A DNA stretch of 64,000 nucleotides from Geobacillus thermocatenulatus (GCF_002217655.1 NZ_NEWK01000002.1:1117164-1181163), one strand, 5' to 3'; positions 1-8,375 are shown, counted from the first letter of the stretch. Notes: a model not told the origin generated them from the letters alone. A program made the numbers and translations.

Positions 1-336
1 ATGAGCAAGCATGTCCGGCGGACACAGACGAAGTTTCGCGACTTAATTATGAACGGTAAAAAAGGGGCGCTTTATTCAACGCTCATCCGCCTTTGCAACA
101 GCTATGGCATTCCGCTTGAAGATGGGAGCATTTTTATTGACGTAACGTTAAAACACCAAGACTTAGCCAACTTTTGCGGCACGACGCGCGAAAGCGTCAA
201 CCGGATGCTCAATGCGTTAAAGCAAGAAGGAATCATTTCCATGAAGCGTGGGAAAATTACCGTCCACGATTTGAATTATTTAAAAACCGAAATCCAATGC
301 GAGGACTGCCCACCGGATATTTGCTGCATTGAGTGA
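1..336 (+). CDS. fnr: Fnr, anaerobic Crp/Fnr-family regulator (3' part)
   Basis: The C-terminal part of a redox-sensing transcription factor; the 5' part lies left of the window, so the ATG at base 1 is only an internal Met. The visible 111 residues hold the winged helix-turn-helix, with recognition helix around TTRESVNRMLNALKQEG, which resembles the DNA-reading helix of Fnr proteins. The tail has a CEDCPPDICC cluster (Cx2Cx4C). Bacillus Fnr is known to carry its [4Fe-4S] ligands at the C-terminus, unlike the N-terminal cluster of E. coli FNR, so this is very likely the oxygen sensor. It would bind the TGTGA-N6-TCACA boxes found across the first 22 kb. A strong hairpin terminator follows. Confidence 0.88.
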   Translation: MSKHVRRTQTKFRDLIMNGKKGALYSTLIRLCNSYGIPLEDGSIFIDVTLKHQDLANFCGTTRESVNRMLNALKQEGIISMKRGKITVHDLNYLKTEIQCEDCPPDICCIE

Positions 337-386
337 GCAAAACGCCAAGGCCAACACAACGGATCGAGCCGTCTTAGGACACTGAT

Positions 387-424
387 GAAAAAAGCGTCCG
401 GCCGGCCGGACGCTCTCTTTTTTC
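387..424 (+). terminator. Rho-independent terminator of fnr
   Basis: Perfect palindrome GCGTCCGGCCGGCCGGACGC followed by CTCTCTTTTTTC, about 55 bp after the fnr stop codon. It should stop fnr transcripts before the FNR-type promoter that follows. Confidence 0.85.
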
Positions 425-432
425 TTGTCGGT

Positions 433-474
433 TGTGATGTGAATCACTTCTTTTTCTTTTCACCGCCGTATAAT
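433..474 (+). promoter_or_regulatory. FNR-type promoter pointing into the nirK 3' end
   Basis: TGTGA-TGTGAA-TCACT (433-448, centre 440.5) is followed by a consensus TATAAT at 469-474. A start near 481 would place the box near -40.5, the class II activator position. No + strand gene follows; transcription would run antisense to nirK. Confidence 0.65.
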
Positions 475-528
475 TAGGAACTATAGGGCTTTGGGCGGCA
501 TTCATCCCGTTTGGGGAAACGGGATGGA

Positions 529-1593
529 TTAATGTCCGCTTGTTTCCGTGCCGTCGTCTTCGCCGGTTTCGGTCACCTTCAGCATGGCGACGGCTCCTTT
601 TTGCGCGTCATTGAACTGGTGCGTGACGATTGGATATGTTCCCGGTTTGGTGACAGTAAATTCGACGACCGCACCGCCGCTTGCCGGAAGCATCACTGTT
701 TGCATCCCTTTCAGATGGTTGTTCGGGTTGCCGTCAAGATACACATCATCGAAAACAGTGCCGACAACGTGGAACGAGCTCACTTCGTTCGGACCGACGT
801 TGTTCACAAACAAGCGGATTTTCTCGCCGACTTTGGCAAGCAACGGTTTTTCTTTCAGCGTAAACGTGTCCCCGTTTGTGTTTGGATCACCAGGCTTCAG
901 CGCTTTCGTCGAGAAAACAACGCAGCTTGGCACCCCATTTTGGAAGTCATTCATATCGTTATATTTGTACCACTCGTTTTGGATCAGCACATATTCGCGG
1001 TCGACTTCCTTATCGGTCGGATAGCCGTTTTTCGGCTTGACGATGATCACGCCGTGCATGCCGTTGGCGATATGCTGCAAGACTGGTTTCGTGCCGCAAT
1101 GGTACATAAACACACCCGGGTTGTTCGCCGGATACGTGAACGTTCCTGACTTGCCCGGCATCACGTCAACAAAGTCTTTCGACGGAGCGGCATGGACGGC
1201 ATGAAAATCCATGCTGTGCGGGATTGCTGGGTCCATGTTTTTTAACGTAAAATGGATCACGTCCCCTTCATTGACGACGACGAGCGGCCCTGGCGCTTGG
1301 CCGTTGAACGTCCATGCCTTATACGTTTTTCCTTTGTCGATTTCAATGTCAGTGATTTGCGCCGTCATTTCGACGCGGACGTCATGCGGACCGATCTGCT
1401 CCATTTTCAACGGCACCGGTGCTTGGTTCACTCCTTTATGCGCCGCTAACATGTTCGCAACAGGCTGTTGCGTAGTTGCCGCTGTTCCGTTTTTCTTCTC
1501 CGCCTTTGCCTCTCCTCCTCCCCCGTTGCTGCATGCGGCCAAAAGAGAAGCGGCCAACGCGGCGGACAATAGCGAAGACATCCTTCGTTTCAT
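529..1593 (-). CDS. nirK: Copper nitrite reductase NirK (lipoprotein)
   Basis: Reduces nitrite to NO outside the membrane. The start ATG at 1593 has GAAGGGGGAAG just upstream; longer in-frame starts lack this. The product (354 aa) opens with a lipoprotein signal (MKRRMSSLL, lipobox LLAAC), so it should be tethered to the outer face of the membrane. Two cupredoxin domains are evident. Copper ligands: HSMDFHAVH, then FMYHCGTKPVLQHIANGMHG, which carries the type 1 Cys, His and Met, and a late HQF near the C-terminus. An FNR-like box precedes the gene. It converges with fnr and lies next to narK, and feeds NO to the qNOR at 18.6-20.9 kb. Confidence 0.93.
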   Translation of the reverse strand: MKRRMSSLLSAALAASLLAACSNGGGGEAKAEKKNGTAATTQQPVANMLAAHKGVNQAPVPLKMEQIGPHDVRVEMTAQITDIEIDKGKTYKAWTFNGQAPGPLVVVNEGDVIHFTLKNMDPAIPHSMDFHAVHAAPSKDFVDVMPGKSGTFTYPANNPGVFMYHCGTKPVLQHIANGMHGVIIVKPKNGYPTDKEVDREYVLIQNEWYKYNDMNDFQNGVPSCVVFSTKALKPGDPNTNGDTFTLKEKPLLAKVGEKIRLFVNNVGPNEVSSFHVVGTVFDDVYLDGNPNNHLKGMQTVMLPASGGAVVEFTVTKPGTYPIVTHQFNDAQKGAVAMLKVTETGEDDGTETSGH

Positions 1594-1629
1594 CGTTCTT
1601 CCCCCTTCGATGATTTGATTTACACCTTT

Positions 1630-1672
1630 AACGTACGGCATTTTCACTTCTTCCCTGGTGATTTGTATCACC
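1630..1672 (-). promoter_or_regulatory. FNR-like promoter of nirK
   Basis: Palindrome GGTGA-N6-TCACC (1657-1672) deviates by one base per half from TGTGA-N6-TCACA. A weak -10 (TACGTT, 1635-1630 on the minus strand) begins 29.5 bp from the box centre, the same geometry as at narK and the radical SAM gene. Confidence 0.6.
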
Positions 1673-1734
1673 AACAGACAGTCATGTTTGAATGATTTGT
1701 GAAATAATGATCAATATATTTTAACATCTTTCCG

Positions 1735-1948
1735 AAAGAAGTCTCCCACTTCTAAACGAAGTGAAAGTGGGAGATGAATGTCGGTTGGCGTTAGCCAACG
1801 AGTATGATAGAATATGGCTAGAACGGACACCTTCGGAACGAAGGGAAGCGTAAAGGGTTCTTGTGTGTGGCTTACCGTTCGGCGAACACACACAAGTCGC
1901 TTGAAGCCCCCACCTCTAAGCGAAGCGTAGGTGGTGGGTAGTTCACTC
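1735..1948 (+). mobile_element. IS200/IS605-type non-autonomous element with left and right end hairpins
   Basis: The left hairpin is CTCCCACTT...AAGTGGGAG (about 1740-1770). The right hairpin CCCACCTCTAAGCGAAGCG... closes with GGTGGGTAGTTCAC at 1948. The right part is nearly identical to the right end behind the TnpB fragment near 39.8 kb. An internal stem CTTGTGTGTG...CACACACAAG lies between. No transposase gene is present. In known IS605/IS1341 elements this right-end region forms the scaffold of the omega (reRNA) guide RNA, so an orphan guide-RNA-like transcript is possible. Exact ends are estimates. Confidence 0.6.
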
Positions 1949-2003
1949 ATGTAACAATAGTGAAACGCATACTCACATTGAATAACAGAAAAACGCGCCC
2001 AAA

Positions 2004-2042
2004 TAAAAAAGAGGCTAAAAGCAAACAAGCTTTCAACCCCTC
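2004..2042 (-). terminator. Probable terminator of narK
   Basis: On the minus strand AGAGG..AAAGC pairs with GCTTTTAGCCTCT across a short loop, followed by TTTTTATTT, just after the narK stop. Confidence 0.55.
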
Positions 2043-2057
2043 TATACGGCATTCCGT

Positions 2058-3233
2058 TCAAGAAGCAAATCGCTTCGCCGGTTCGCCGGCTTTTTTGCCA
2101 AACACGAGCCGATTCAGCAAAAAGCAAATAAGGGTAAACAAGCTAAGGAGCAAAAACCCGAGCACGTACGAACCGGTCGCGTCTTTAATAATCCCCATGA
2201 CAATCGGCGGAAAAAAGCCGCCAAGTCCGCCCCAAGCGCCGACGAGGCCGGTGACGGCGCCCGTTTCGGCTGGGAACAGCTGCGGCACGAGTTTGAACAC
2301 CGCGCCGTTGCCCAGCCCAGACATCACGGCTACAAACAAACAAGCCGCTGTCATCACCCAAATGTTTTCCATTCCGAACGCGATCGTGAAGGCGCCAAGC
2401 GTCATCCCGGCATACACAAATGCCAACACCCGTTCAGCGCCGATTTTATCGCCAAGATAGCCGCCGACTGGCCGCGCGAGCGTCGCCAGCACCGTAAACC
2501 CAGCTGCGCGCATCCCAGCATCCACAGGGGTCAATCCATACAAGTCAACGAGCAGCGACGGCAAGTAAATGCCAAAGGTGACAAACGCTCCGAACGTGAC
2601 GAAGTAAAAGAGCGACAACGTCCACGTATGTTTATATTTCAACACCGACAGCGATTCGCGCATCGTTTTTTGTTGTTTCGGTTTCGGCATATCCGGTGTG
2701 AAAAACCAAACGAGAACGAGCATGATGACAACCGGAATGATCATCCCCCAAAACGCCCACGGTACACCGAACGATGCGGCAATCGATGGAACGGAAAACG
2801 CGGCGACGGCTGTGCCGAAATTCCCCATCGCGTTGATTCCAAGCGCCGTCCCTTGCTTTTCCGGCGGGGTTAAGCGCGACACAAACGTCACCGAAATCGC
2901 GAACGACGTTCCCGCCATGCCGATGAAAAACGCCCAAAACATGAGCATCGCGTACGAGTCGGCAAACCCTGCGCCAACAAGCGGAACGATCAAAAACAAC
3001 AGCAACAGCGAAAACAGCCTGCGCCCGCCGATCCGGTCCGTCCAGATTCCAAGCGGCAACCGCATCACCGAGCCGAGCAGCACCGGAATGGCGACCAAAA
3101 TGCTTTTTTGCGTCGATGTCAGCCCATACATTTGTTGAAACGTGCTCGCAAGCGGCGAAAACACGGCCCACACGGCGAATGAAAACATCATGGCGAATGT
3201 CGTAATCGGCAGCAGCGCTTTTTGTTTATTCAT
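2058..3233 (-). CDS. narK: Nitrate/nitrite transporter NarK (MFS)
   Basis: Major facilitator that imports nitrate and/or exports nitrite across the cytoplasmic membrane. The ATG at 3233 is preceded by GGGAGGGGC, giving 391 aa with about 12 hydrophobic segments, the usual NarK size. The N-terminal half carries the MFS loop motif GIWTDRIGGRR and the C-terminal half the repeat-type motif GGYLGDKIGAER; NarK-signature glycine-rich segments (GLGNGAVFKLVPQ, GAWGGLGGFFPP) are clear. Its promoter has an FNR box. It supplies nitrite to NirK; the nitrate reductase itself is not in the window and probably lies to the left. Confidence 0.92.
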   Translation of the reverse strand: MNKQKALLPITTFAMMFSFAVWAVFSPLASTFQQMYGLTSTQKSILVAIPVLLGSVMRLPLGIWTDRIGGRRLFSLLLLFLIVPLVGAGFADSYAMLMFWAFFIGMAGTSFAISVTFVSRLTPPEKQGTALGINAMGNFGTAVAAFSVPSIAASFGVPWAFWGMIIPVVIMLVLVWFFTPDMPKPKQQKTMRESLSVLKYKHTWTLSLFYFVTFGAFVTFGIYLPSLLVDLYGLTPVDAGMRAAGFTVLATLARPVGGYLGDKIGAERVLAFVYAGMTLGAFTIAFGMENIWVMTAACLFVAVMSGLGNGAVFKLVPQLFPAETGAVTGLVGAWGGLGGFFPPIVMGIIKDATGSYVLGFLLLSLFTLICFLLNRLVFGKKAGEPAKRFAS

Positions 3234-3282
3234 GAAAAGCCCCTCCCTAACTTTCAAAATATGTGGCTTTGTTTGTAATTCC

Positions 3283-3325
3283 ATCATACGCAGGCATGGA
3301 AAATAGATTTGTGAGGTTGATCACG
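3283..3325 (-). promoter_or_regulatory. FNR-dependent promoter of narK
   Basis: TGTGA-GGTTGA-TCACG (3310-3325, centre 3317.5). The -10 TATGAT at 3288-3283 (minus strand) begins 29.5 bp downstream of the box centre, a class II layout. narK starts at 3233. Confidence 0.75.
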
Positions 3326-3517
3326 TTTCTGCTGGTTGTCACCATTTTGTCAAAACCGCTGCCATGGTTTTGTCACATACAGAAAAAGAAAAAGTCCGTC
3401 CCCAAAAGGAACGGACATCATTCGGCAGAACGTTTTCCATATATAAAACTATAAGGAACGCTGTTCAGACGAACACGCTCCCCCTCCGAAACCACTTGTT
3501 GAAAGCGGTATGTTCCC

Positions 3518-4597
3518 TCACCCCCTCGCCCGTATCTCCTGCCTCATAAACAGCCAATACGCGATCGCAAAGCAGATGAGTGTGGCGGCAATGAGCGCGG
3601 TCGCTTGCGGCCAAATGAGCAATAAACTTTGCGAGAACGGCAGCGGAGCGGCAACAGCGCCGGCTGTTTGCTCAACGGTGACGATCCCTAGCGTTCGGAC
3701 GTCTGGCGAAAGCAAAGCGGTCGTCGATTCATTGAACAAATAGCTCGGCGAAAGCCGCATGAGGCCAAGCACCAGCTCTTGACGGCCGACCGCCTGCTCG
3801 ACGGACGTAATGGCGTCAGACTGCAAAAACGGTTTCGCAAACACTTCCACGATCATCGAGTAGAAAAGATTGAAAAACAGCCAAACGGCCATCGACGACA
3901 ACGCGGATGTCGCCGCCTGGCGGAAGATGACGGAAAATAAAATGCCAAGATTCAGCCAAAAGGCGATATACACAAGGCATAACAACAAAAAGCATATGAT
4001 GCGGGCAAATTCCTCGAACGTGGGTGGAATGCCCAAGATCAAAATGCCCAATGCCGTCACAAGCAGGCCGAGAGAGAAAAACAACACAGCGTTCAACAAA
4101 AGAGCCGCGGCAAACTTGCCGTTGATCACATAATCGCGCGGAATCGGCTGCGCCATAAGCCGGCTTAACGTCCCCCGGTTCCGCTCCGAATTGATGGCGT
4201 CAAACCCAAGCGCGATGCCAAGAAGCGGCCCAAGAAAGCTGACAAACGTCAAAAACGAAGGCAGCGTCCCGTCCGAGACGGTGAACAGTTTCAGAAACAA
4301 GTAGGCGCCTTTCGCGATTTCTTTCGCTTCGTCCGAAGAATCCAACGCGTCGCGAATTGTCGTCATCGCCGTATACAGCGACCCGAAGCAAGTGAGCAAG
4401 ATGAGGGCGATTAAAATGATCATGCGCCAGCTCGTCAAATAATCGGCCAGTTCTTTTTTGACAATAGCGGAAAAGGCGCTGTTGGCCCCTCTTGTCTGTT
4501 TCTTCCCATCAAGCACCCCCGCCTTCAGCCGTTCGCTCCATCTTTTCACATAGGAAACAACATCGTTTGCCCATCGCCCTTCGTTACTCGCCTTCAC
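3518..4597 (-). CDS. ABC-2 type transporter permease
   Basis: Membrane subunit of an ABC transporter, about 360 aa with about six hydrophobic segments and one large extracytoplasmic loop after the first, as in NosY/ABC-2 permeases. The upstream gene encodes the ATPase and overlaps by 14 bp, so they are translationally coupled. I favour the GTG at 4597, which stands 6-7 bp after AGGGAGGG; the ATG at 4603 abuts the Shine-Dalgarno. The substrate is not evident. The third gene of the operon is a NEW3-domain surface protein, and the operon diverges from an ECF sigma factor gene, hinting at a cell-envelope role. An FNR box was not seen here. Confidence 0.82.
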   Translation of the reverse strand: MKASNEGRWANDVVSYVKRWSERLKAGVLDGKKQTRGANSAFSAIVKKELADYLTSWRMIILIALILLTCFGSLYTAMTTIRDALDSSDEAKEIAKGAYLFLKLFTVSDGTLPSFLTFVSFLGPLLGIALGFDAINSERNRGTLSRLMAQPIPRDYVINGKFAAALLLNAVLFFSLGLLVTALGILILGIPPTFEEFARIICFLLLCLVYIAFWLNLGILFSVIFRQAATSALSSMAVWLFFNLFYSMIVEVFAKPFLQSDAITSVEQAVGRQELVLGLMRLSPSYLFNESTTALLSPDVRTLGIVTVEQTAGAVAAPLPFSQSLLLIWPQATALIAATLICFAIAYWLFMRQEIRARG

Positions 4598-5540
4598 GCC
4601 CATCCCTCCCTTCAAAATAGCGGTGATAAATCTCATCAAGCCCAAAATCCCGCCGGCTGAGATGGAACAGCGAAGATCCGGCTTCGATGATCGTCTGGCT
4701 GATGGCGGCGCTCACATCGGTTTGGCAATATACATCCAATCCGGTTTCTGTGCGTTCGACCTTGTTGACGCCCGGAATCGCTTCAATTTTCACCAGCAAA
4801 CGGTCATCGAGCGGCGAGGCGACGACATGAATGACGTACGCATCTTGCAAAAACAATTGCTGCGCCAAGCGTTCGATATTCCCTTCGGCCAACAATCGGC
4901 CGCCGACAAACAAGCCGACCCGGTCGCAAATTTGCTGCACATGGTGCAATTGATGCGAAGACAGCAAAACCGTGATGCCCTCATGACGGCTCAAATCGCG
5001 GATCAACCGGAGCAGCTCGCGCACTCCCTCAGGATCGATGCCCAACGTCGGCTCATCCAAAATGATCACGTCCGGGCGCTTCATCAACACATCGGCCAAG
5101 CCGAGCCGCTGCCGCATCCCGCGTGAATACGTCCCCGTTTTTTTATGGGCGGCATCGGTCAACTTCACCTTCTCAAGCAGCTCCCACGCCCGCTTTTCTG
5201 CCTCGGCGCGGGGAATGCCGTTTAACGCCGCCGTGTACAACAAATTTTCCATCCCTGTCATATGAGGATAAAACCCAACATCATCCGGCAAATACCCGAC
5301 TTTCCGTTTCACCTCAATCGGGTTTCGCACCGGATCGATCCCGCATACCCGAACCACCCCGGATGTCGGCTCGGTAAGCCCGAGCATCATCAAAATCGTC
5401 GTCGTTTTCCCCGCCCCGTTTGGCCCGAGCAGGCCAAAAATTTCCCCTTTTTGAATCGAAAGGGACAAGTGGTCAACCGCCCGATGGCCGCCGTATGTTT
5501 TGCAAAGGTTGTCGAGCTCGATAATCGCCGCTGTCTCCAT
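4584..5540 (-). CDS. ABC transporter ATP-binding protein
   Basis: Cytoplasmic ATPase of the same exporter, 318 aa. Walker A GPNGAGKTT near residue 40, signature YSRGMRQRL, Walker B VIILDEPTLG and switch His in LLSSHQLHH are intact. The C-terminal ~90 residues form the extra domain of the CcmA/NosF-like subfamily. The ATG at 5540 follows GGGAGGTAAAG. The stop of the upstream NEW3 gene is 2 bp away and the permease overlaps the 3' end, so the three genes make one operon. Resemblance to NosF is tempting in a denitrifier, but nosZ and nosD are absent, so no Nos role is claimed. Confidence 0.88.
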   Translation of the reverse strand: METAAIIELDNLCKTYGGHRAVDHLSLSIQKGEIFGLLGPNGAGKTTTILMMLGLTEPTSGVVRVCGIDPVRNPIEVKRKVGYLPDDVGFYPHMTGMENLLYTAALNGIPRAEAEKRAWELLEKVKLTDAAHKKTGTYSRGMRQRLGLADVLMKRPDVIILDEPTLGIDPEGVRELLRLIRDLSRHEGITVLLSSHQLHHVQQICDRVGLFVGGRLLAEGNIERLAQQLFLQDAYVIHVVASPLDDRLLVKIEAIPGVNKVERTETGLDVYCQTDVSAAISQTIIEAGSSLFHLSRRDFGLDEIYHRYFEGRDGREGE

Positions 5541-5542
5541 CT

Positions 5543-6700
5543 TTACCTCCTCCCGTACGTTTTCACCAAATAGTAAAGTCCGCCTGCCACTCCCGCGATG
5601 ATCAATACGGCTACAACCCCCCAAACGGTCGACGTTTTGACCGACACGCGAAACGCCGCCTCCGCCGACGTTTCCGCCGTTTGCGCGCGGAAGTTGACGA
5701 CATAATCCCCGGCGATCGCCTCATCCGACGCTTTCACTTTCGCCTTGACGGTTTTCGACTGGCCGGGATTCAGCTGAGCGATCGTGCTTTGATCGAATTC
5801 CACTTCCCAATCAGGCGGAGCGTCAGCCGTCATATTGATGTTCAAAAGCGGAGCGCTTCCGGTGTTTTTGACGACAAGATCGATCACCCGTTCATGCCCC
5901 GCCGTCACATCGGTGCTCAAATTTCCTGACGGCGTCGTCAGCTTGAGCTCATACGTGCCCGTAATGACCGCTTCTAACGTCAGCTCAGCCGACGTATCGC
6001 TCGTTTGCGCTTTGATCGGGATTTTGTATGTGCCCGCTTTCACATTTTCCGGCGGTTTGACCTCGACAGTGATGTCTCTCGACTCATTCGGCTCGAGTTT
6101 CACCGACGTCACGGAATTGCCTTCCGATTTGAACGTGACTTGCCAGCCTTTTTCCGCCGCCGAACTTAACGCGTAATTTTGCGTCTTGGCGGTTCGGTTT
6201 TTCAGCGTGACATCATACGTGAAGCTTGAGTCGGCATGCCCTTCAAGGTTCGTCTGATCTGACGTCAGTTCGGTCTTGAACGATCCTTGTTCCGTCACGC
6301 GGACAAGCAAGGGCAATTTGGAGACGCCGCTTTCTCCTTTCGCGACAAGGGAAAAACGATAATCCCCTTTGTCGGCATCAAGCGGCACCGTCACTTCCAA
6401 CGTGACCTGTTCTTCTTTTCCGCCTCTTACGGACAGCTGCTCAATCGTTCTCCCCTCAGCGGTCATCGACGTCGACCATCCTTTCGGCAGACCGTCAAAC
6501 GAGAACGTGACGTTTTCAATCGCCGAGCCGTTGTTGATGACATTGACCGAATAGTCGATCGTTTCCCCGGGTGTCACCGAAAGCCCGGTGTATGGCGTAA
6601 AAAGAACAACACCGCTTGCCGCCGCTATCGGGCGGATCGGAAGCAGAAGAGAAAAGAGCGTCAAGATCATGACGAGCATCATCCATCTCTTGTTTCGCAT
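5543..6700 (-). CDS. Secreted, membrane-anchored NEW3-domain protein
   Basis: 385 aa; first gene of a three-gene ABC operon. The ATG at 6700 lies about 8 bp after GGAAGGAG. An N-terminal signal sequence (MRNKRWMMLVMILTLFSLLL, ending PIAAA) is followed by three Ig-like NEW3 repeats recognisable by recurring 'G.Y.....A' and 'pP.WEV.F' patterns (for example GLPKGWSTS, AEKGWQVTF, APPDWEVEF). A single C-terminal helix (WGVVAVLIIAGVAGGLYYLV) with a basic tail anchors it. The globular part is therefore extracellular. It may present ligand to the ABC exporter or sense the envelope; function unknown. Confidence 0.82.
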   Translation of the reverse strand: MRNKRWMMLVMILTLFSLLLPIRPIAAASGVVLFTPYTGLSVTPGETIDYSVNVINNGSAIENVTFSFDGLPKGWSTSMTAEGRTIEQLSVRGGKEEQVTLEVTVPLDADKGDYRFSLVAKGESGVSKLPLLVRVTEQGSFKTELTSDQTNLEGHADSSFTYDVTLKNRTAKTQNYALSSAAEKGWQVTFKSEGNSVTSVKLEPNESRDITVEVKPPENVKAGTYKIPIKAQTSDTSAELTLEAVITGTYELKLTTPSGNLSTDVTAGHERVIDLVVKNTGSAPLLNINMTADAPPDWEVEFDQSTIAQLNPGQSKTVKAKVKASDEAIAGDYVVNFRAQTAETSAEAAFRVSVKTSTVWGVVAVLIIAGVAGGLYYLVKTYGRR

Positions 6701-6838
6701 CACATTCACTCCTTCCCTCTCGTTTTCATTTCGTATACGACGAAAATCGAACAACGGATTTGTTTTGCGGAAAAAAATGATAAAATGGACAGTAGGAGCT
6801 TGCATCCGATCATCTGTCAAGACGGGAGGTGGGGCAAG

Positions 6839-7420
6839 ATGGAAGATCGCCGCGAAGACGTGGAGCTGCTTGCCGAAATTGCGGAAGGCTCGCGCGCCGC
6901 CTTTGACCGTTTTTACGAAAAATACGCTCCGATGGTCTATCATATCGCTCTTCGAATCGTCGGCAACGAGGCCGAGGCGGAAGATGTCAGCCACGATGTG
7001 TTTCTCGAAATCTTGCAAAAACCGCACCAATTTGATCCAAAGCGGGGAAGCGTTCAAGCCTTTCTTGCCGTGAAAACGAAAAGCCGGTCGCTCGACCGCC
7101 TGCGCAAGAAACGAGATTTGCTAGTGAGCCGCCTTGAGGAAGCGGCTTTAAAAGAAAAGGGGGCGGAATTCTACTTTCTCCGCCAACTGGAACAACAAGT
7201 CATCCTCGATGCGTTAACCCATCTCCCCGAGGAGCAGCGGCAAGCGATCATTCACTTTTACTTTCGCGGGGAAACCCAGCGGGAAATCGCCGCCGCTATG
7301 AACAAACCGTTAGGCTCCGTCAAGTCGCTCATCCGCTACGGCTTGCGCAATCTGCGGAAACAAAAAGAGTTGTTCCACTGGATGGAGGCTGGCAGAGGTG
7401 AAGAACAGCATGAAGCATAG
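6839..7420 (+). CDS. ECF-type RNA polymerase sigma factor
   Basis: 193 aa. Region 2 (residues about 20-90) includes FYEKYAPMVYHIALRIVG and the DVSHDVFLEI recognition stretch; region 4 (about 125-185) holds LPEEQRQAIIHFYF and the helix-turn-helix TQREIAAAMNKPLGSVKSLI. There is no region 3, as in ECF sigmas. The ATG at 6839 follows GGGAGGTGGGG. The stop overlaps the anti-sigma gene, the classic arrangement. A candidate promoter (TTTGTT, 16 bp, TAAAAT) lies just upstream, and the divergent NEW3-ABC operon shares this 138-bp gap and is the obvious target candidate. Confidence 0.9.
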   Translation: MEDRREDVELLAEIAEGSRAAFDRFYEKYAPMVYHIALRIVGNEAEAEDVSHDVFLEILQKPHQFDPKRGSVQAFLAVKTKSRSLDRLRKKRDLLVSRLEEAALKEKGAEFYFLRQLEQQVILDALTHLPEEQRQAIIHFYFRGETQREIAAAMNKPLGSVKSLIRYGLRNLRKQKELFHWMEAGRGEEQHEA

Positions 7421-8159
7421 CCATATTCCCGAAACGAAAATCGTCGATTGGCTGCTCGGCGCGCTGCCCGAGCAAGAAAAAGAAGACGTGTCCAGCCATC
7501 TTAAGCACTGCCTTGAATGCCAGCGCCTGCTTGAAGCGTGGAAAGACATTGGGCTTAAAGAGGCAGCCCAATATGAAGCACCGCCCCTTTCTCACAAAGA
7601 GCGAATTTGGGCCCAAGCGGAAGCGCAAAGACAAACAGCGCGCGCGCAGCGAAAGGTCCGCATCGCTTCGGGATTGATCGGCATCGCTTTGGCCGTCTCC
7701 CTTTTTGCCTTGCGCCTTTTTGTTCCGGACGGCGGGCGGGATGATTCGCATGGCCGACCGGGCGGAGCGTATCGGTACGAAATTGTCAATCAAAACGACG
7801 ACATCCCGATCGAAAGAATTATTCACAATCCAGCAACAAAACAAATTCCGATTGAACCATCGGCGTTCTTTCAACAGCTGGACGGCACGGTTTGGCTCAA
7901 CGATGAAACGGAGGAAATGCTGATGGAAATTGAAGGATTGCCGCCGTTTGCGGCCCGCGATTATCAATTGTGGATCATTTACGCCAACAACGAGGTCAAA
8001 GGGGAGCTGTTGACGATCCGCCATGGAGCAGCGCGCATTTTCATCACCGGCGAGGATGTCAAACAGTTCAAGCAAATTAAAGCAAGCCTCGAACCAAAAG
8101 GAGGAAGCGCGGCGCCGACCGGGCCGGAGACATTTATTGTCCATTTGGAGCATGAATGA
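7410..8159 (+). CDS. Anti-sigma factor, zinc-finger plus RskA-type domain
   Basis: Membrane-bound antagonist of the preceding sigma factor, 249 aa. The N-terminal cytoplasmic part has the zinc-finger anti-sigma motif H-x3-C-x2-C (HLKHCLECQ), a single membrane helix near residues 88-106 (GLIGIALAVSLFALRLF), then an extracytoplasmic RskA-like domain (TVWLNDETEEMLMEIEGLP...YQLWII) ending in a beta-rich GPETFIVHLE. The ATG at 7410 is chosen because GAGGTGA stands 9 bp upstream; a GTG at 7398 is the alternative. It overlaps the sigma gene by 11 bp. Confidence 0.86.
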   Translation: MKHSHIPETKIVDWLLGALPEQEKEDVSSHLKHCLECQRLLEAWKDIGLKEAAQYEAPPLSHKERIWAQAEAQRQTARAQRKVRIASGLIGIALAVSLFALRLFVPDGGRDDSHGRPGGAYRYEIVNQNDDIPIERIIHNPATKQIPIEPSAFFQQLDGTVWLNDETEEMLMEIEGLPPFAARDYQLWIIYANNEVKGELLTIRHGAARIFITGEDVKQFKQIKASLEPKGGSAAPTGPETFIVHLEHE

Positions 8160-8174
8160 TCTTTCAACATTGAA

Positions 8175-8375
8175 CGCTCTTCCACCTACGCTTGAGCTTT
8201 GAGGTGGGAGATTGTTGGGAACACCTGCCCCACGGCAGGCTGTCCGCCAAGCCATCCCCGTTCGTCCCACGGTTCTTTACACCTTCTGTTCTGTGGAAGC
8301 AAGAGGAAGAGCGACGGCCAATCCCGATTCATCCCCCACTTCCGCTCACGCGTGGAAGTGGGGGGCTTCTCGGTT
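8175..8375 (-). mobile_element. IS200/IS605-type non-autonomous element (second family member)
   Basis: Minus-strand order: GAGAAGCCCCCCACTTCC...GGAAGTGGGGGATGAATC (left-end hairpin type) at about 8370-8325, ending with TCCCACCTCAAAGC...AGCGTAGGTGGAAG (right-end hairpin type) near 8215-8178. Both match the ends at 1735-1948 and 39793-39930. It contains CCCCACGGCAGG and CCCACGGTTC blocks but no coding region. It separates the anti-sigma gene from the radical SAM gene. Boundaries are estimates. Confidence 0.55.

Noticed and set aside
511-1149. Long + strand open frame (212 codons) opposite nirK
   Set aside because: It mirrors the nirK coding strand with no ribosome-binding site and shows GC-rich antisense composition; nirK has full domain support. 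Only the promoter in front of it is kept as a finding.
1711-2127. 138-codon minus-strand open frame between nirK and narK
   Set aside because: It runs through the IS605-type hairpins and the narK 3' end and has no recognisable motifs or Shine-Dalgarno.
4584-6700. NosF/NosD/NosY operon for N2O reductase
   Set aside because: The ATPase and permease are generic ABC-2 types; the third protein is NEW3-type rather than NosD beta-helix, and nosZ is absent.
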